Source: Nocardioides yefusunii (GTDB lineage Bacteria > Actinomycetota > Actinomycetes > Propionibacteriales > Nocardioidaceae). Taken from it: a DNA stretch of 64,000 nucleotides. Numbering within the stretch: position 1 is the stretch's first letter; each line of letters opens with the position of its first letter. The translations under genes and the position numbers were made by a program. Under the pieces are notes generated by a model. That model saw only the letters and a list, made by a program, of their open reading frames with translations. It was not told the DNA's origin and ran no database searches. Below are positions 40,486-51,320 of this stretch, in pieces. The DNA is taken from positions 1,302,001 to 1,366,000 of the forward strand of contig NZ_CP034929.1 in assembly GCF_004014875.1 (NCBI RefSeq), in the 5' to 3' direction.

Positions 40486-41340
40486 TCAGAACTGGTGTTC
40501 CTCGCCCGGGAACGTACGGGCCTTGACGTCGTCGCGGTACGCCTTGGCGCCTTCGAGCAGGACGCCGTGCAGGTCCGCGTACTGCTTCACGAACCGGGGC
40601 ATCTTGCCGGTACGGATCCCGAACGCGTCGGTCCACACCAGCACCTGGCCGTCGCAGCCGTTGCCGGCACCGATGCCGATGGTCGGGATGGCGAGTTCTT
40701 CGGAGATCTCACGCGCGATGTCGGCCGGGACCATCTCCATCACGACCATGAACGCTCCGGCAGCCTGGACCGCGCGGGCGTCGGCCTTGAGGCGCTCCGC
40801 GGCGTCGCCGCGACCCTGCACGCGGTAGCCGCCCAGGGTGTGCTCGCTCTGCGGGGTGAAACCGATGTGGGCGATGACGGGGACTCCGCCCTGGACGCAC
40901 TTGGTGATGACCGGGGCCATCTCCTCGCCGCCTTCGAGCTTCACGCAGTGCGCGCCACCCTCCTTCATGAACCGCACGGCCGTCAGGTAACCCTGCTCGG
41001 GCGAGGCCTGGTACGAGCCGAACGGGAGGTCGCCGACCACCATCGCGCGCTTGGCGGACTTGGCCACCGCACGGGTCAACGGCAGCAGTTCGTCGACGGT
41101 GACCGGCAGTGAGGTCTCGTTGCCGAAGACGTTGTTGGACGCCGAGTCGCCGACGAGCAGCATCTCGATGCCGGCCTCGTCGAAGATCGCAGCGGTGTAC
41201 ATGTCATAGGCGGTGAGCATCGTGATCGGCTCGCCGCGCTCCTTCATCTCCCGCAGGTGATGGGTACGGATCTTCTTCACCGCCGAGGTGGGGGAGGGGG
41301 CGGCGGCGCCGGAGCCGTACGGGGCGGTCTCTTCGCTCAT
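40486..41340 (-). CDS. panB: 3-methyl-2-oxobutanoate hydroxymethyltransferase
   Basis: 284 residues from ATG 41340 with AGGAGAG. TIM-barrel class II aldolase-like enzyme of pantothenate synthesis that adds a hydroxymethyl group from methylene-tetrahydrofolate to alpha-ketoisovalerate. Seen: MLTAYDMYTA, LLVGDSASNNVFGNETSLP (Mg-binding Asp in VGDS), HCVKLEGGEE, and HIGFTPQSEH with the catalytic-region residues. Length is slightly above the usual 265-280 owing to an N-terminal tail (about 25 residues). Confidence 0.95.
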   Translation of the reverse strand: MSEETAPYGSGAAAPSPTSAVKKIRTHHLREMKERGEPITMLTAYDMYTAAIFDEAGIEMLLVGDSASNNVFGNETSLPVTVDELLPLTRAVAKSAKRAMVVGDLPFGSYQASPEQGYLTAVRFMKEGGAHCVKLEGGEEMAPVITKCVQGGVPVIAHIGFTPQSEHTLGGYRVQGRGDAAERLKADARAVQAAGAFMVVMEMVPADIAREISEELAIPTIGIGAGNGCDGQVLVWTDAFGIRTGKMPRFVKQYADLHGVLLEGAKAYRDDVKARTFPGEEHQF

Positions 41341-41469
41341 GGGGCTCTCCTGTGGAACAGATCTCGCAGCTCCCTGATGGAGTCCACGGACAGGATCAGG
41401 CTAACCGCTGAACACTCCGATCTGCGCTGTGGCGGCCGTCACTCCGCAGCCTTGACGTCGTTGCATGCC

Positions 41470-41475
41470 TAGACT
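41470..41475 (+). promoter_or_regulatory. -10 box TAGACT for leaderless nadE transcript
   Basis: Six nt before GTG 41482; no Shine-Dalgarno. Confidence 0.5.
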
Positions 41476-41481
41476 CGCTGC

Positions 41482-43566
<2,085 letters not shown>

Positions 43567-43718
43567 GCGTGGACCCGACCATGGCATGACGCACAGATGA
43601 CATTCATGTTTCGTGCATGTTTCCGCATTGCGGGCTTGCGGGGATTCCCCGCAGGAAGTGACCGAGATGTGGGGAGAAGGGTCAGACACACCTCGGTCGA
43701 TGGGTCATAGTTGGCCGC

Positions 43719-45056
43719 ATGGGCAAGCAGGAAGACTTCGTACTCCGGGTTCTCGAAGAGCGTGACGTCAGGTTCGTCAGGCTCTGGTTCACCGACGTCC
43801 TGGGCTTCCTGAAGTCGGTGGCGATCGCGCCGGCCGAGCTCGACAGTGCCTTCGACGAGGGCATCGGTTTCGACGGATCTGCGATCGAGGGCTTCGCCCG
43901 CGTCCAGGAGTCCGACATGCTCGCCGTCCCGGACCCGTCGACGTTCCAGATCCTGCCGTGGCGTGGCGACAGCCCGTCGACCGCACGCATGTTCTGCGAC
44001 ATCAAGATGCCCGACGGTTCGCCGTCGCTCGCTGACCCGCGCCACGTCCTCAAGCGCCAGCTCGCCAAGGCTGCGGAGAAGGGCTACGCCTTCTACACGC
44101 ACCCCGAGATCGAGTTCTACCTCTTCAAGGACAGCCCCGAGGCCGGCACCATGCCCGTCCCGGTGGACCGCAGCGGTTACTTCGACCACACCCCGCAGAA
44201 CACCGGCACTGACTTCCGTCGCCAGACCATCACGATGCTGGAGTCGATGGGCATCTCGGTGGAGTTCAGTCACCACGAGGCCGGCCCGGGCCAGCAGGAG
44301 ATCGACCTGCGCTACGCCGACGCCCTCACCACGGCCGACAACATCATGACGTTCCGCACCGTCGTGCGTGAGGTCGCGCTCGGCCAGGGCATGTGGGCCT
44401 CCTTCATGCCCAAGCCCTTCACCGACCAGCCCGGCTCGGGCATGCACACCCACCTGTCGCTCTTCGACGGCGACCGCAACGCCTTCTACGAGGAGGGCGC
44501 CGAGCACCAGCTGTCCGAGACCGGGCGCCGCTTCATCGCCGGTCTCATGCACCACGCGGCCGAGATCTCCGCGGTCACCAACCAGTGGGTCAACTCCTAC
44601 AAGCGTCTGATCGGTGGCGGTGAAGCCCCGCAGTACGTCTCGTGGGGCCACAACAACCGTTCCGCGATGATCCGGGTCCCGATGTACAAGCCCGGCAAGG
44701 ACCAGTCGGCGCGGATCGAGATCCGCACCATCGACCCCTCCTGCAACCCCTACCTCGCCTACGCGGTGATCCTGGCGGCCGGGATGAAGGGCGTCGAGGA
44801 GGGCTACGAGCTCCCTGCCGAGTCCGAGACCGACCTGGCCCGCCTCAGCGACAAGGAGCGTCGCGCCCTGGGCATCAAGGCGCTGCCGCGCAACCTCTTC
44901 GAGGCGATCCAGGTGGCGGAGAGCTCAGAGTTGGTCGCCGAGACCCTCGGTGAGCACACCTTCGACTTCTTCCTCCGCAACAAGCGTGCCGAGTGGGACG
45001 AGTACCGCACCCAGGTCTCCGCCTTCGAGCGCGACCGGATGCTCCCCGTCATCTGA
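43719..45056 (+). CDS. glnA2: Glutamine synthetase type I, GlnA2-like
   Basis: 445 residues from ATG 43719. Beta-grasp N-terminus (FVRLWFTDVLG, IGFDGSAIEGFARVQESDM), metal/ATP segments EIEFYLF and HHEAGPGQQEIDLRYADAL, PKPFTDQPGSGMHTHLS, and NNRSAMIRVP. Length (445) and lack of the extra loop of the ~475-residue GSI-beta form place it with GlnA2 proteins, which are not adenylylated. Streptomyces homologues of this group act on polyamines (gamma-glutamylation), so the substrate may not be ammonia. CATAGT lies 7 nt upstream, so it may be leaderless. Confidence 0.92.
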   Translation: MGKQEDFVLRVLEERDVRFVRLWFTDVLGFLKSVAIAPAELDSAFDEGIGFDGSAIEGFARVQESDMLAVPDPSTFQILPWRGDSPSTARMFCDIKMPDGSPSLADPRHVLKRQLAKAAEKGYAFYTHPEIEFYLFKDSPEAGTMPVPVDRSGYFDHTPQNTGTDFRRQTITMLESMGISVEFSHHEAGPGQQEIDLRYADALTTADNIMTFRTVVREVALGQGMWASFMPKPFTDQPGSGMHTHLSLFDGDRNAFYEEGAEHQLSETGRRFIAGLMHHAAEISAVTNQWVNSYKRLIGGGEAPQYVSWGHNNRSAMIRVPMYKPGKDQSARIEIRTIDPSCNPYLAYAVILAAGMKGVEEGYELPAESETDLARLSDKERRALGIKALPRNLFEAIQVAESSELVAETLGEHTFDFFLRNKRAEWDEYRTQVSAFERDRMLPVI

Positions 45057-45068
45057 GAAAGGGCTGAC

Positions 45069-45857
45069 ATGGCCAGCGAGTACGACGGATCACCGGTCCA
45101 CCTCGAGCCGCTCGCCAGTGAGCGTCTTCGACCGGTGTCGGTGCGCCGCAAGAAGGTCAGTACCGAGATCCGGGTGGACGCCACCCGTGTCTCGGGCCCG
45201 ATCCGGGTGATCCTGGAGCCCCTGCTCTGGATCGCCTTCGCGGTCGGCTTCCTGTGGCTGCTGATCGCCTTCGACCCGGCGCTCAGGTCCTCGGCCGTGG
45301 GCGGACCGGTCGTCTACGAGTACGCGCTGCCGCTGGCCGTCCTGGTCAGTGTCCTGCTGCTCGTCGCCACCGTCAGCGCGCTGGTCTGGCTGCCCACCTC
45401 CACCTCGGCGGTGCGGTCTCGCACGGCGTTCGCCGGACTGGGATTGCTGGGCTCGGCCTGGCTCTTCACCCAGCTCAACCCGGTCGAGGCGCACGACCTC
45501 GAGAACACCTCACGCTTCTGCTTCGCGGTCGGTGCCATCCTCATTGGCGTCTGCTGCGTCCCGTGGCCCACGCGACCGGCCCCGCGCGTGGCACGCGTCA
45601 GCGCCCTGCGGGCCGGGGTCGCCGTGGTGGTCGCCGTGGTCTTCGCCGCCGTCTGCTACCAGGTCTGGCAGTCCGCTGCGGACGGCCTGGTGGGCACGGA
45701 CCCGGAGGGCCAGGACGGCTGGTCCAGGCTGTTGCCCTACCTCGGTGCGATGGTGCTGCTGCTGGCCGGCGCCCGCCACCTCCTGGTGCGTCCCGAGCGT
45801 GTGAGCGACGCTGACGAGTACGAGGAGACCGAGGAACCGGTCCCCGCTCCTCAGTGA
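45069..45857 (+). CDS. Hypothetical membrane protein
   Basis: 262 residues from ATG 45069 with AAAGGG, 12 bp after glnA2. Cytoplasmic basic start (VSVRRKKVSTEIR) followed by about six membrane helices (near 47-65, 80-102, 112-130, 145-160, 175-195, 215-232) and an acidic tail. No family motif recognised. Probably cotranscribed with glnA2; the pair is closed by a strong hairpin. Confidence 0.7.
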   Translation: MASEYDGSPVHLEPLASERLRPVSVRRKKVSTEIRVDATRVSGPIRVILEPLLWIAFAVGFLWLLIAFDPALRSSAVGGPVVYEYALPLAVLVSVLLLVATVSALVWLPTSTSAVRSRTAFAGLGLLGSAWLFTQLNPVEAHDLENTSRFCFAVGAILIGVCCVPWPTRPAPRVARVSALRAGVAVVVAVVFAAVCYQVWQSAADGLVGTDPEGQDGWSRLLPYLGAMVLLLAGARHLLVRPERVSDADEYEETEEPVPAPQ

Positions 45858-45888
45858 CACCGGCCGGTCGACGACCGGCCACCTCTGC

Positions 45889-45929
45889 ACGACGAAGGGC
45901 CCGACCGTGGAGGTCGGGCCCTTCGTCGT
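45889..45929. terminator. Strong bidirectional terminator
   Basis: A perfect 18-bp stem (45889-45906 with 45912-45929) and 5-nt loop between convergent genes ending at 45857 and 45967. Confidence 0.85.
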
Positions 45930-45966
45930 GGTGCATGGGTGCGCGAAGGCGGATCGGTGTGGCCGA

Positions 45967-47163
45967 TCAGCCCCGTGATCCGTCGGAGAACGCCGCGTGG
46001 GCCTGGTCGACCCGGTCGAGCAGTCGCGTCAGCTCTGGGTCCGCGAGCGCCTTGGCGCGCTGCTTGTCGCCGAGGGAAGCGATGGCCGCACGGCTGTGGG
46101 TCACCTCGGCGTAGAGGCGCTCACGTTCGCCGACGTCGCTGGCGTCCGCGTCGTCGAGGTAGGCCTTGGCCACCCGGTGGGCATTGGCGGTGACCGCGTG
46201 GGCCTTGCCCGACGGGCTGAGGAGGGAGGCCAGAACGGTGATCGCCAGGATGCCGATGATGACGCTCAGCGAGAGCGCGATCGAGACCTCGATGACGTGC
46301 ACGGGCTCGCCGTCGTTGATGAACGGCAGGGTGTTCTCGTGCAGGGCGTGCAGGATCAGCTTGACGCCGATGAACGCCAGGATCGCCGCCAGACCGTAGG
46401 ACAGGTAGACGAGACGGTCGAGGAGTCCGTCGATCAGGAAGAACAGCTGACGCAGGCCCAGCAGCGAGAACGCGGTCGCGGTGAAGACGATGAACGTGTG
46501 CTGGGTGAGTCCGAAGATCGCCGGGATCGAGTCGAGGGCGAACAGGATGTCGGTGCCGCCGATGGCCACCATGACCAGCAGCATCGGCGTCATGACCTTC
46601 TTGCCGTTCTCGATCGTGAACAGCTTGTCGCCGTCGTACTTGTCCGAGGTGTGCAGGAAGCGCTTCGCGATCCGGATGATGAAGTTGTCGGCTCCGTCCT
46701 CCTCGTCGTCCTCGCCCTTGAGCAGGTTGCCGGCTGTGAGCAGCAGGATCAGGCCGAAGAGGTAGAAGATCCAGGCGAACTGGTTGATCAGTGCGGCGCC
46801 CACGAGGATGAAGGCGGTGCGGGCGATCAGGGCGAACACGATGCCGAAGAGCAGCACCTTCTGCTGGTCCTCACGCGGAACCTTGAAGCTCGACATGATG
46901 ATCAGGAACACGAACAGGTTGTCGACGCTGAGTGCCTTCTCCGTGATGTACCCGGCGAAGTACTCACCGCCCCACTGGGCGCCGCCGAAGGCGAACACCA
47001 GCAGTCCGAAGATCACCGCGAACCCGACGTAGAGCGCGGACCAGATGGCGGCCTCGCGCAGGGTGGGCACGTGGGCCTGACGGACGTGGAAGAAGAAGTC
47101 GAAGGCCAGCAGGCCGATGATTCCGACGATCGTGAGGCCCCACACGTAGGCGGGAACGTCCAT
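45967..47163 (-). CDS. TerC/Alx-family integral membrane protein
   Basis: 398 residues from ATG 47163 behind CCAGGAGAAA. About eight to nine membrane helices; the TerC core holds YFAGYITEKALSVDNLFVF (about 68-86) and VAIGGTDILFALDSIPAIFG, with conserved acidic residues in the membrane (E-K-A-L-S-V-D-N and T-D-x-x-F-A-x-D-S) that in Alx/TerC proteins are linked to manganese export and metal stress. A hydrophilic C-terminal tail of about 75 residues follows. No manganese riboswitch could be recognised upstream. Confidence 0.88.
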   Translation of the reverse strand: MDVPAYVWGLTIVGIIGLLAFDFFFHVRQAHVPTLREAAIWSALYVGFAVIFGLLVFAFGGAQWGGEYFAGYITEKALSVDNLFVFLIIMSSFKVPREDQQKVLLFGIVFALIARTAFILVGAALINQFAWIFYLFGLILLLTAGNLLKGEDDEEDGADNFIIRIAKRFLHTSDKYDGDKLFTIENGKKVMTPMLLVMVAIGGTDILFALDSIPAIFGLTQHTFIVFTATAFSLLGLRQLFFLIDGLLDRLVYLSYGLAAILAFIGVKLILHALHENTLPFINDGEPVHVIEVSIALSLSVIIGILAITVLASLLSPSGKAHAVTANAHRVAKAYLDDADASDVGERERLYAEVTHSRAAIASLGDKQRAKALADPELTRLLDRVDQAHAAFSDGSRG

Positions 47164-47392
47164 GTATTTCTCCTGGGATGAGGTGTGCCGGCGGCGGTGA
47201 GGCGGCCGCGCCCGGAGCCGGCATGGCGTGACCCCTGTCAGTGTGGCACGGCGCTCATCGTCATCCGAGGGAGTGACACAGCCGATACTCCTGCGGTTCG
47301 CCGATGGTTCACCCTGCGTTCATGTCGCGCCCGGCGGGAAGGGTCTCCTGCGGTGTGCCGGCGCGGGAATCATCTCGAAAAGGGGTATTGCA

Positions 47393-47408
47393 TGTGACTC
47401 ACGTCACG
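47393..47408. promoter_or_regulatory. Candidate CRP/GlxR-type cAMP-receptor site
   Basis: TGTGA-CTCACG-TCACG matches the TGTGA-N6-TCACA consensus at 9 of 10 defined bases and lies 54 bp before the secreted lipase start. This 298-bp divergent intergenic stretch (47164-47461) shows no other gene. Confidence 0.5.
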
Positions 47409-47461
47409 GGTTGGGTGGTGCTGGTGCCGCCAACGGGGTCGGCTGACGGAGGGAGACAGAA

Positions 47462-48697
47462 GTGAACGCATCACTCAGGAAGAGACGTCCCGGAGGTGTC
47501 CTGCGATGCGCGGCGGCCGCGCTGCCGGTGCTGTTGGCCACGGCCCTGCTGGTTCCGACAGCCAGCGCGGTCAAGCTCAAGAACCCTGCGTTCTACGAGA
47601 CTCCGGCGGTGCTGCCTGCCGCCGACGGTGCGCTGATCCGTTCGGAGCCGATGGAGTTCGCTCTCGACCCGCTCAAGGTCCACACGGTGCGGTACACGGC
47701 CGAACGGATCCTGTACTCCTCGCGCGCCCGCACGGGCAAGCAGATCGCGGTCTCCGGCACCGTGATCGTGCCCAAGACCGCATGGAAGGGGCCGGGGCGC
47801 CGTCCCGTCATCGGGTACGCGCCAGGAACGCAGGGGATCGGCGACGTCTGTGCACCGTCGCGGAAGTTCACCGGCGGACTGGAGTACGAGGGCCTCTTCA
47901 TCATCGGGATGCTGGCCAAGGGCTGGGCGATCGCGATGACCGACTACGAGGGTCTGGGCACCGAGGGCATGCACACCTACGCCGACCGAGTCGCTGAGGG
48001 GCGCGCAGTGATCGACGGCGTGCGTGCTGCGCAGGCGCTGCCCGGTGACGACGTCGACGCCACGAGCCCGGTGGCCTTCTACGGCTACAGCCAGGGTGGT
48101 CAGGCTGCCGCGTCGGCCGCCGAGCTCGCCGGCACCTACGGCAAGGGGCTCGACGTCAAGGGCACCGTGGCCGGCGCTGCGCCGTCGGATCTCACGTACC
48201 TGCCCGGCGCGATCGACGGCTCGCTGTTCTCGATCTTCGGGTGGTTCGCGATCCACGGGCTCACCGCCTCCTACGACATCGACATGACGCCGTACCTCAA
48301 CGCCGAGGGGCGCCAGGTCTACGACGACATGAAGGAGAACTGCGTCATGCACCTCTTCAACGGTGCCTTCAAGAAGTCGAGCCGTTACACCGTCGACGGG
48401 GCCGGGCTGGCAGAACTGATCACCCGTGAGCCGTTCCGCACCGTCATCGACGACCAGCGCGTCGGGAGGATCAAGCCCAGCGCCCCGGTGCTGGTGACGC
48501 ACAGCTACTTCGACGACGTGGTGCCGATCAAGGTGGGCCAGCAGCTCGTCAAGGACTGGTGCGGCAAGGGCGCCACAGTGAAGTTCTCGCCCAACCTCAG
48601 CCCGCTGCACGTCGGTGGAATGCTCAACAACGCCACCGAGGTGTACGCCTACCTCGACGCGAGGTTCGCCGGGAAGAAGGCACCGACCTCCTGCTGA
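47462..48697 (+). CDS. Secreted lipase (LIP family, alpha/beta hydrolase)
   Basis: 411 residues from GTG 47462 with GGAGGGAG. Signal peptide to about residue 36 (ending TASA). The GxSxG elbow is FYGYSQGGQAA (Ser210) and the Asp/His loops lie in HSYFDDVVP and PLHVGGM. TGKQIAVSGTVIVPK and APGTQGIGD mark the secretory-lipase (CAL-A-like) family. Acts outside the cell on triacylglycerols or other esters. The mature protein carries two Cys pairs. Candidate catabolite control by the upstream CRP-like site. Confidence 0.87.
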   Translation: MNASLRKRRPGGVLRCAAAALPVLLATALLVPTASAVKLKNPAFYETPAVLPAADGALIRSEPMEFALDPLKVHTVRYTAERILYSSRARTGKQIAVSGTVIVPKTAWKGPGRRPVIGYAPGTQGIGDVCAPSRKFTGGLEYEGLFIIGMLAKGWAIAMTDYEGLGTEGMHTYADRVAEGRAVIDGVRAAQALPGDDVDATSPVAFYGYSQGGQAAASAAELAGTYGKGLDVKGTVAGAAPSDLTYLPGAIDGSLFSIFGWFAIHGLTASYDIDMTPYLNAEGRQVYDDMKENCVMHLFNGAFKKSSRYTVDGAGLAELITREPFRTVIDDQRVGRIKPSAPVLVTHSYFDDVVPIKVGQQLVKDWCGKGATVKFSPNLSPLHVGGMLNNATEVYAYLDARFAGKKAPTSC

Positions 48698-48702
48698 GGC
48701 AC

Positions 48703-48777
48703 CTCCGGAGTCCTGTGTCGGGTGGGTCACAGCGCACGCATAGGATGCGCCGTGACTCCGGGCACGGGACTCCGGAG
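48703..48777. repeat. 11-bp inverted repeat flanking a probable promoter
   Basis: CTCCGGAGTCC (48703-48713) and its exact complement GGACTCCGGAG (48767-48777), 53 bp apart. Between them lies a TAGGAT -10-like hexamer with short arms GCGCA and TGCGC on either side. The pair could act as a terminator of the lipase gene or as an operator for the next gene. Confidence 0.4.
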
Positions 48778-48794
48778 CGCACCCGAGGAGCAGC

Positions 48795-49505
48795 ATGCGC
48801 ATCATCGCCGGAATGGCCGCCGCGGTCGTCACGACAACCCTGCTGGTCGCTCCGCAGAGCGCCCACGCCGCGAAGGTCACCAAGCCCAAGGTCACGGCCG
48901 AGTGCAAGGCCGCCTCGGCGGACCGCACCGTCCCGCTCAGCGGCGCGAAGTTCGGCCGCTGTGTCCTGGGAGGCACCTTCTCGTCGAAGACGTTCACCGT
49001 GAAGACCAAGACGTCGTCCTTCACCGAGAAGACCACCTACAAGCACGGCAAGTCCATGTCGCTGGACTCGAGCGTCTTCGGGATGCGCATCGTGATCATC
49101 GGCAAGAAGACCTACCTGCGTCCCGACAAGAAGTCGCCGTGGATCCAGGGCAAGGCCAAGGGCAACGCCGATCAGCGTGAGGTGCACGGCATGGGCGTCG
49201 AGATCCGCCGGACCGCGAAGCGTTCCAGCCAGCAGGCCGTCTATCGGTGGGGCAGCGACTGGAACTTCACCGGCAAGACCAAGACGGTCAAGGGCGTCAA
49301 GCAGTGGCAGTACGTCGGGGCCCCCGAACTCACCTCCGTCTTTGGGGAGGTCGACGCGGTCACCAACACCGTGTGGGTCGACAAGTACTTCCGCCCGATC
49401 ACCGACGTCCTCAGGATCACGCTCGACGGAGAGTCGGAGACCATCCGATCGACGTACTCCGGCTACGGCAAGAAGGTCACCATCACCGCCCCGAAGGTGA
49501 AGTGA
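48795..49505 (+). CDS. Secreted protein, LppX/LolA-like candidate
   Basis: 236 residues from ATG 48795 behind GAGGAGC. Sec signal MRIIAGMAAAVVTTTLLVAP cleaved near AHA. The mature part is Lys-rich with many beta strands (FSSKTFTVKTKTSSFTEK, LDSSVFGMRIVIIGKKTYLR), ending in RSTYSGYGKKVTITAP, which resembles the end of LppX/LprG-type lipid-carrier folds. There is no lipobox. The likeness is visual only; a lipid- or cell-wall-binding role is inference. Confidence 0.6.
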   Translation: MRIIAGMAAAVVTTTLLVAPQSAHAAKVTKPKVTAECKAASADRTVPLSGAKFGRCVLGGTFSSKTFTVKTKTSSFTEKTTYKHGKSMSLDSSVFGMRIVIIGKKTYLRPDKKSPWIQGKAKGNADQREVHGMGVEIRRTAKRSSQQAVYRWGSDWNFTGKTKTVKGVKQWQYVGAPELTSVFGEVDAVTNTVWVDKYFRPITDVLRITLDGESETIRSTYSGYGKKVTITAPKVK

Positions 49506-49512
49506 CGTCCGC

Positions 49513-50361
49513 ATGACGACGCCCGATGCTTCGTGGTGCTACCGCCGCACCAGCAGCGAGCACATCGACGGGGCCCAGGGCGGTGACGACGTCGAGCTCT
49601 TCGAGGCCAGCACTCGCACCTCGAGTGCCTGGGGGCCGCACATGCAGCACGGTGGCCCGGTCACCGGTCTGCTCGTGCGCGCTCTGGAACACGCCGGTGA
49701 CCCGACGGGGCGTCGAATCAGCCGTGTCACCACCGAACTCTTCGGCATGGTCCCGGTCGGCACCGTCCGGGTGACGGGGCGTGTCGTACGTCCGGGGCGT
49801 CGGGTCGAGTTGCTCGAGTCGACGATGGAGGCCCCCGACGGGGACGGCTGGAAACTGGTGGCCACCGCCCGGGCGTGGCGGTACCGCGTCGCCGACACCA
49901 CGGACGTGGCCCGTCCGGCCGATCCTGCCCGCGACCTCCCGGCCAGCGACGCCGCACGGCTGAGCGAGCACCCGCTGTCGTTCGCCTGGTGGGAGGGCGG
50001 CTTCGTCGATGCCCTGCGCTGGAAACTCGACGCCGATCAGCAGTCCGGGGCCGCGACCCTGGCCTGGGGACGCCTCGACGTCGCGCTGGTGGAGGGGGAG
50101 GAGACCACGCCGTTGCAGGCGATGGTCTCGTTCGCCGACACCGCCAACGGCGTCGGTGCCCGACTCGACCCGGCCCAGTTCACCTTCCTCAACACCGAGA
50201 TGACGCTGCACCTCTTCGCGCCGCCGTCAGGGGAGTGGTTCGGGATCGAGGCCGAGAGTTCGGTCGGACCCGACGGCGCCGGCATGAGCGCCGGTGTGCT
50301 CCACTCTCCGCACGGTCCGATCGGGCGCGTCACCCAGGCGCTCCTCGTCGAACGCCGCTGA
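49513..50361 (+). CDS. Acyl-CoA thioesterase-like double-hotdog protein
   Basis: 282 residues from ATG 49513; ribosome site weak. Hotdog features in the first half: WGPHMQHGGPVTGLLVRALE (about 37-56), RRISRVTTELFGMVPVG, and in the second PLQAMVSFADTANGVGA and FLNTEMTLHLF. This fits the TesB-like 4HBT_3 type. It is 45 bp before a second thioesterase gene; as a tandem pair they may act on different chain types or as a heteromer. Confidence 0.78.
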   Translation: MTTPDASWCYRRTSSEHIDGAQGGDDVELFEASTRTSSAWGPHMQHGGPVTGLLVRALEHAGDPTGRRISRVTTELFGMVPVGTVRVTGRVVRPGRRVELLESTMEAPDGDGWKLVATARAWRYRVADTTDVARPADPARDLPASDAARLSEHPLSFAWWEGGFVDALRWKLDADQQSGAATLAWGRLDVALVEGEETTPLQAMVSFADTANGVGARLDPAQFTFLNTEMTLHLFAPPSGEWFGIEAESSVGPDGAGMSAGVLHSPHGPIGRVTQALLVERR

Positions 50362-50405
50362 ACGTCCGTCCCCCTCGCCCCACCGGATCCACCCACGGAG
50401 CACCT

Positions 50406-51218
50406 GTGTCGCACACCCCCCAGACTGCTGCCCATCTGTCGGCACAGCCCGTCACCGACGTCGTCGCAGTGAACTTCGCCCCCGACTGGGCAGGAGTGCG
50501 CGGCGTCTACGGAGGCCGCGTCATCGCTGCAGCGGCCGAGGCCGCCCGCGAGGTCGCAGCCACCGAGGGTCTGCGGATGGGATCGGTGCACGTCGAGTTC
50601 ACCGGCGGCGGCGTCGTCGGTGACGCCGAACTGCACCGCACGCTGGTCCACCGGGGACGTTCCACAGCCACCGTCCACGTCGAGTGCTGGCAGGAGCAGG
50701 GCACGCCCGAGGCACCGAAGCGTCGTCGTGTGGTGGGTGCCGTGGTGAAGTTCCTCGCGCCCGGCACCAGCCGCGTCTTCGGCAACTCCACCCTCCCCGC
50801 GGGCCCTGACCCCGAGGAGTGCGAGGAGTTCGACGCACCCTGGGGCGAGATGGCCTACGACCACCACTTCGGCTTCCGCCTGATCTCCCACGCGCTGGAG
50901 GACGGCGTCCCCACCAGTCGTGCCTGGGTGCGGATCCAGCCCGGAACCGGTCTCGGTCCGCACGGCACGTTGGCGGCACTGCTCGACGTCCTGCCGCCGG
51001 GCATGTTCATGCGTGAGCCCTACCCACAGTTCGTGCCCACGGTCGACTTCTCCATGCACCTCGACGCCGACGCAGTGGTCGAGGAGGGGGAGTGGCTCTA
51101 CGGCGTCATGCGCTCGGACTGGGCCGACGACACGTTCTACGTCGACACCGCGACCCTGCACCGCGCCGACGGCCGGTTCGTGGCCCGGGGTACCCAGAAT
51201 CGCCACATCGTTCGCTGA
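50406..51218 (+). CDS. Acyl-CoA thioesterase-like double-hotdog protein
   Basis: 270 residues from GTG 50406 with GGAG. Blocks GVRGVYGGRVIAAAAEA, HRGRSTATVHVE, DAPWGEMAYD, LLDVLPPGMF, FVPTVDFSMHLD and ARGTQNRHIV run through the protein in the same order as in the island thioesterase at 35017. The N-terminus is about 20 residues longer. Likely cleaves acyl-CoA in the cytoplasm. Clear paralogue inside one window. Confidence 0.78.
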   Translation: MSHTPQTAAHLSAQPVTDVVAVNFAPDWAGVRGVYGGRVIAAAAEAAREVAATEGLRMGSVHVEFTGGGVVGDAELHRTLVHRGRSTATVHVECWQEQGTPEAPKRRRVVGAVVKFLAPGTSRVFGNSTLPAGPDPEECEEFDAPWGEMAYDHHFGFRLISHALEDGVPTSRAWVRIQPGTGLGPHGTLAALLDVLPPGMFMREPYPQFVPTVDFSMHLDADAVVEEGEWLYGVMRSDWADDTFYVDTATLHRADGRFVARGTQNRHIVR

Positions 51219-51320
51219 CCCGGTGCGTTGGCCGGGACGGCTCGGACGTCGTCCACCCAGGAGGGTGAAGCTCGGGCTCGGGCCGTTGCCAGGCCGGTCC
51301 AGCCGGGCCACCATGACGAC

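Noticed and set aside
43567..43718. Possible small RNA between nadE and glnA2
   Set aside because: Only one short hairpin (gcgggc...ccccgca) and the glnA2 promoter region are visible; no terminator to define a transcript.
47164..47300. Possible yybP-ykoY manganese riboswitch upstream of the TerC gene
   Set aside because: TerC genes often have one, but the conserved core strands of that riboswitch could not be found on the minus strand; only GC-rich hairpins are present.
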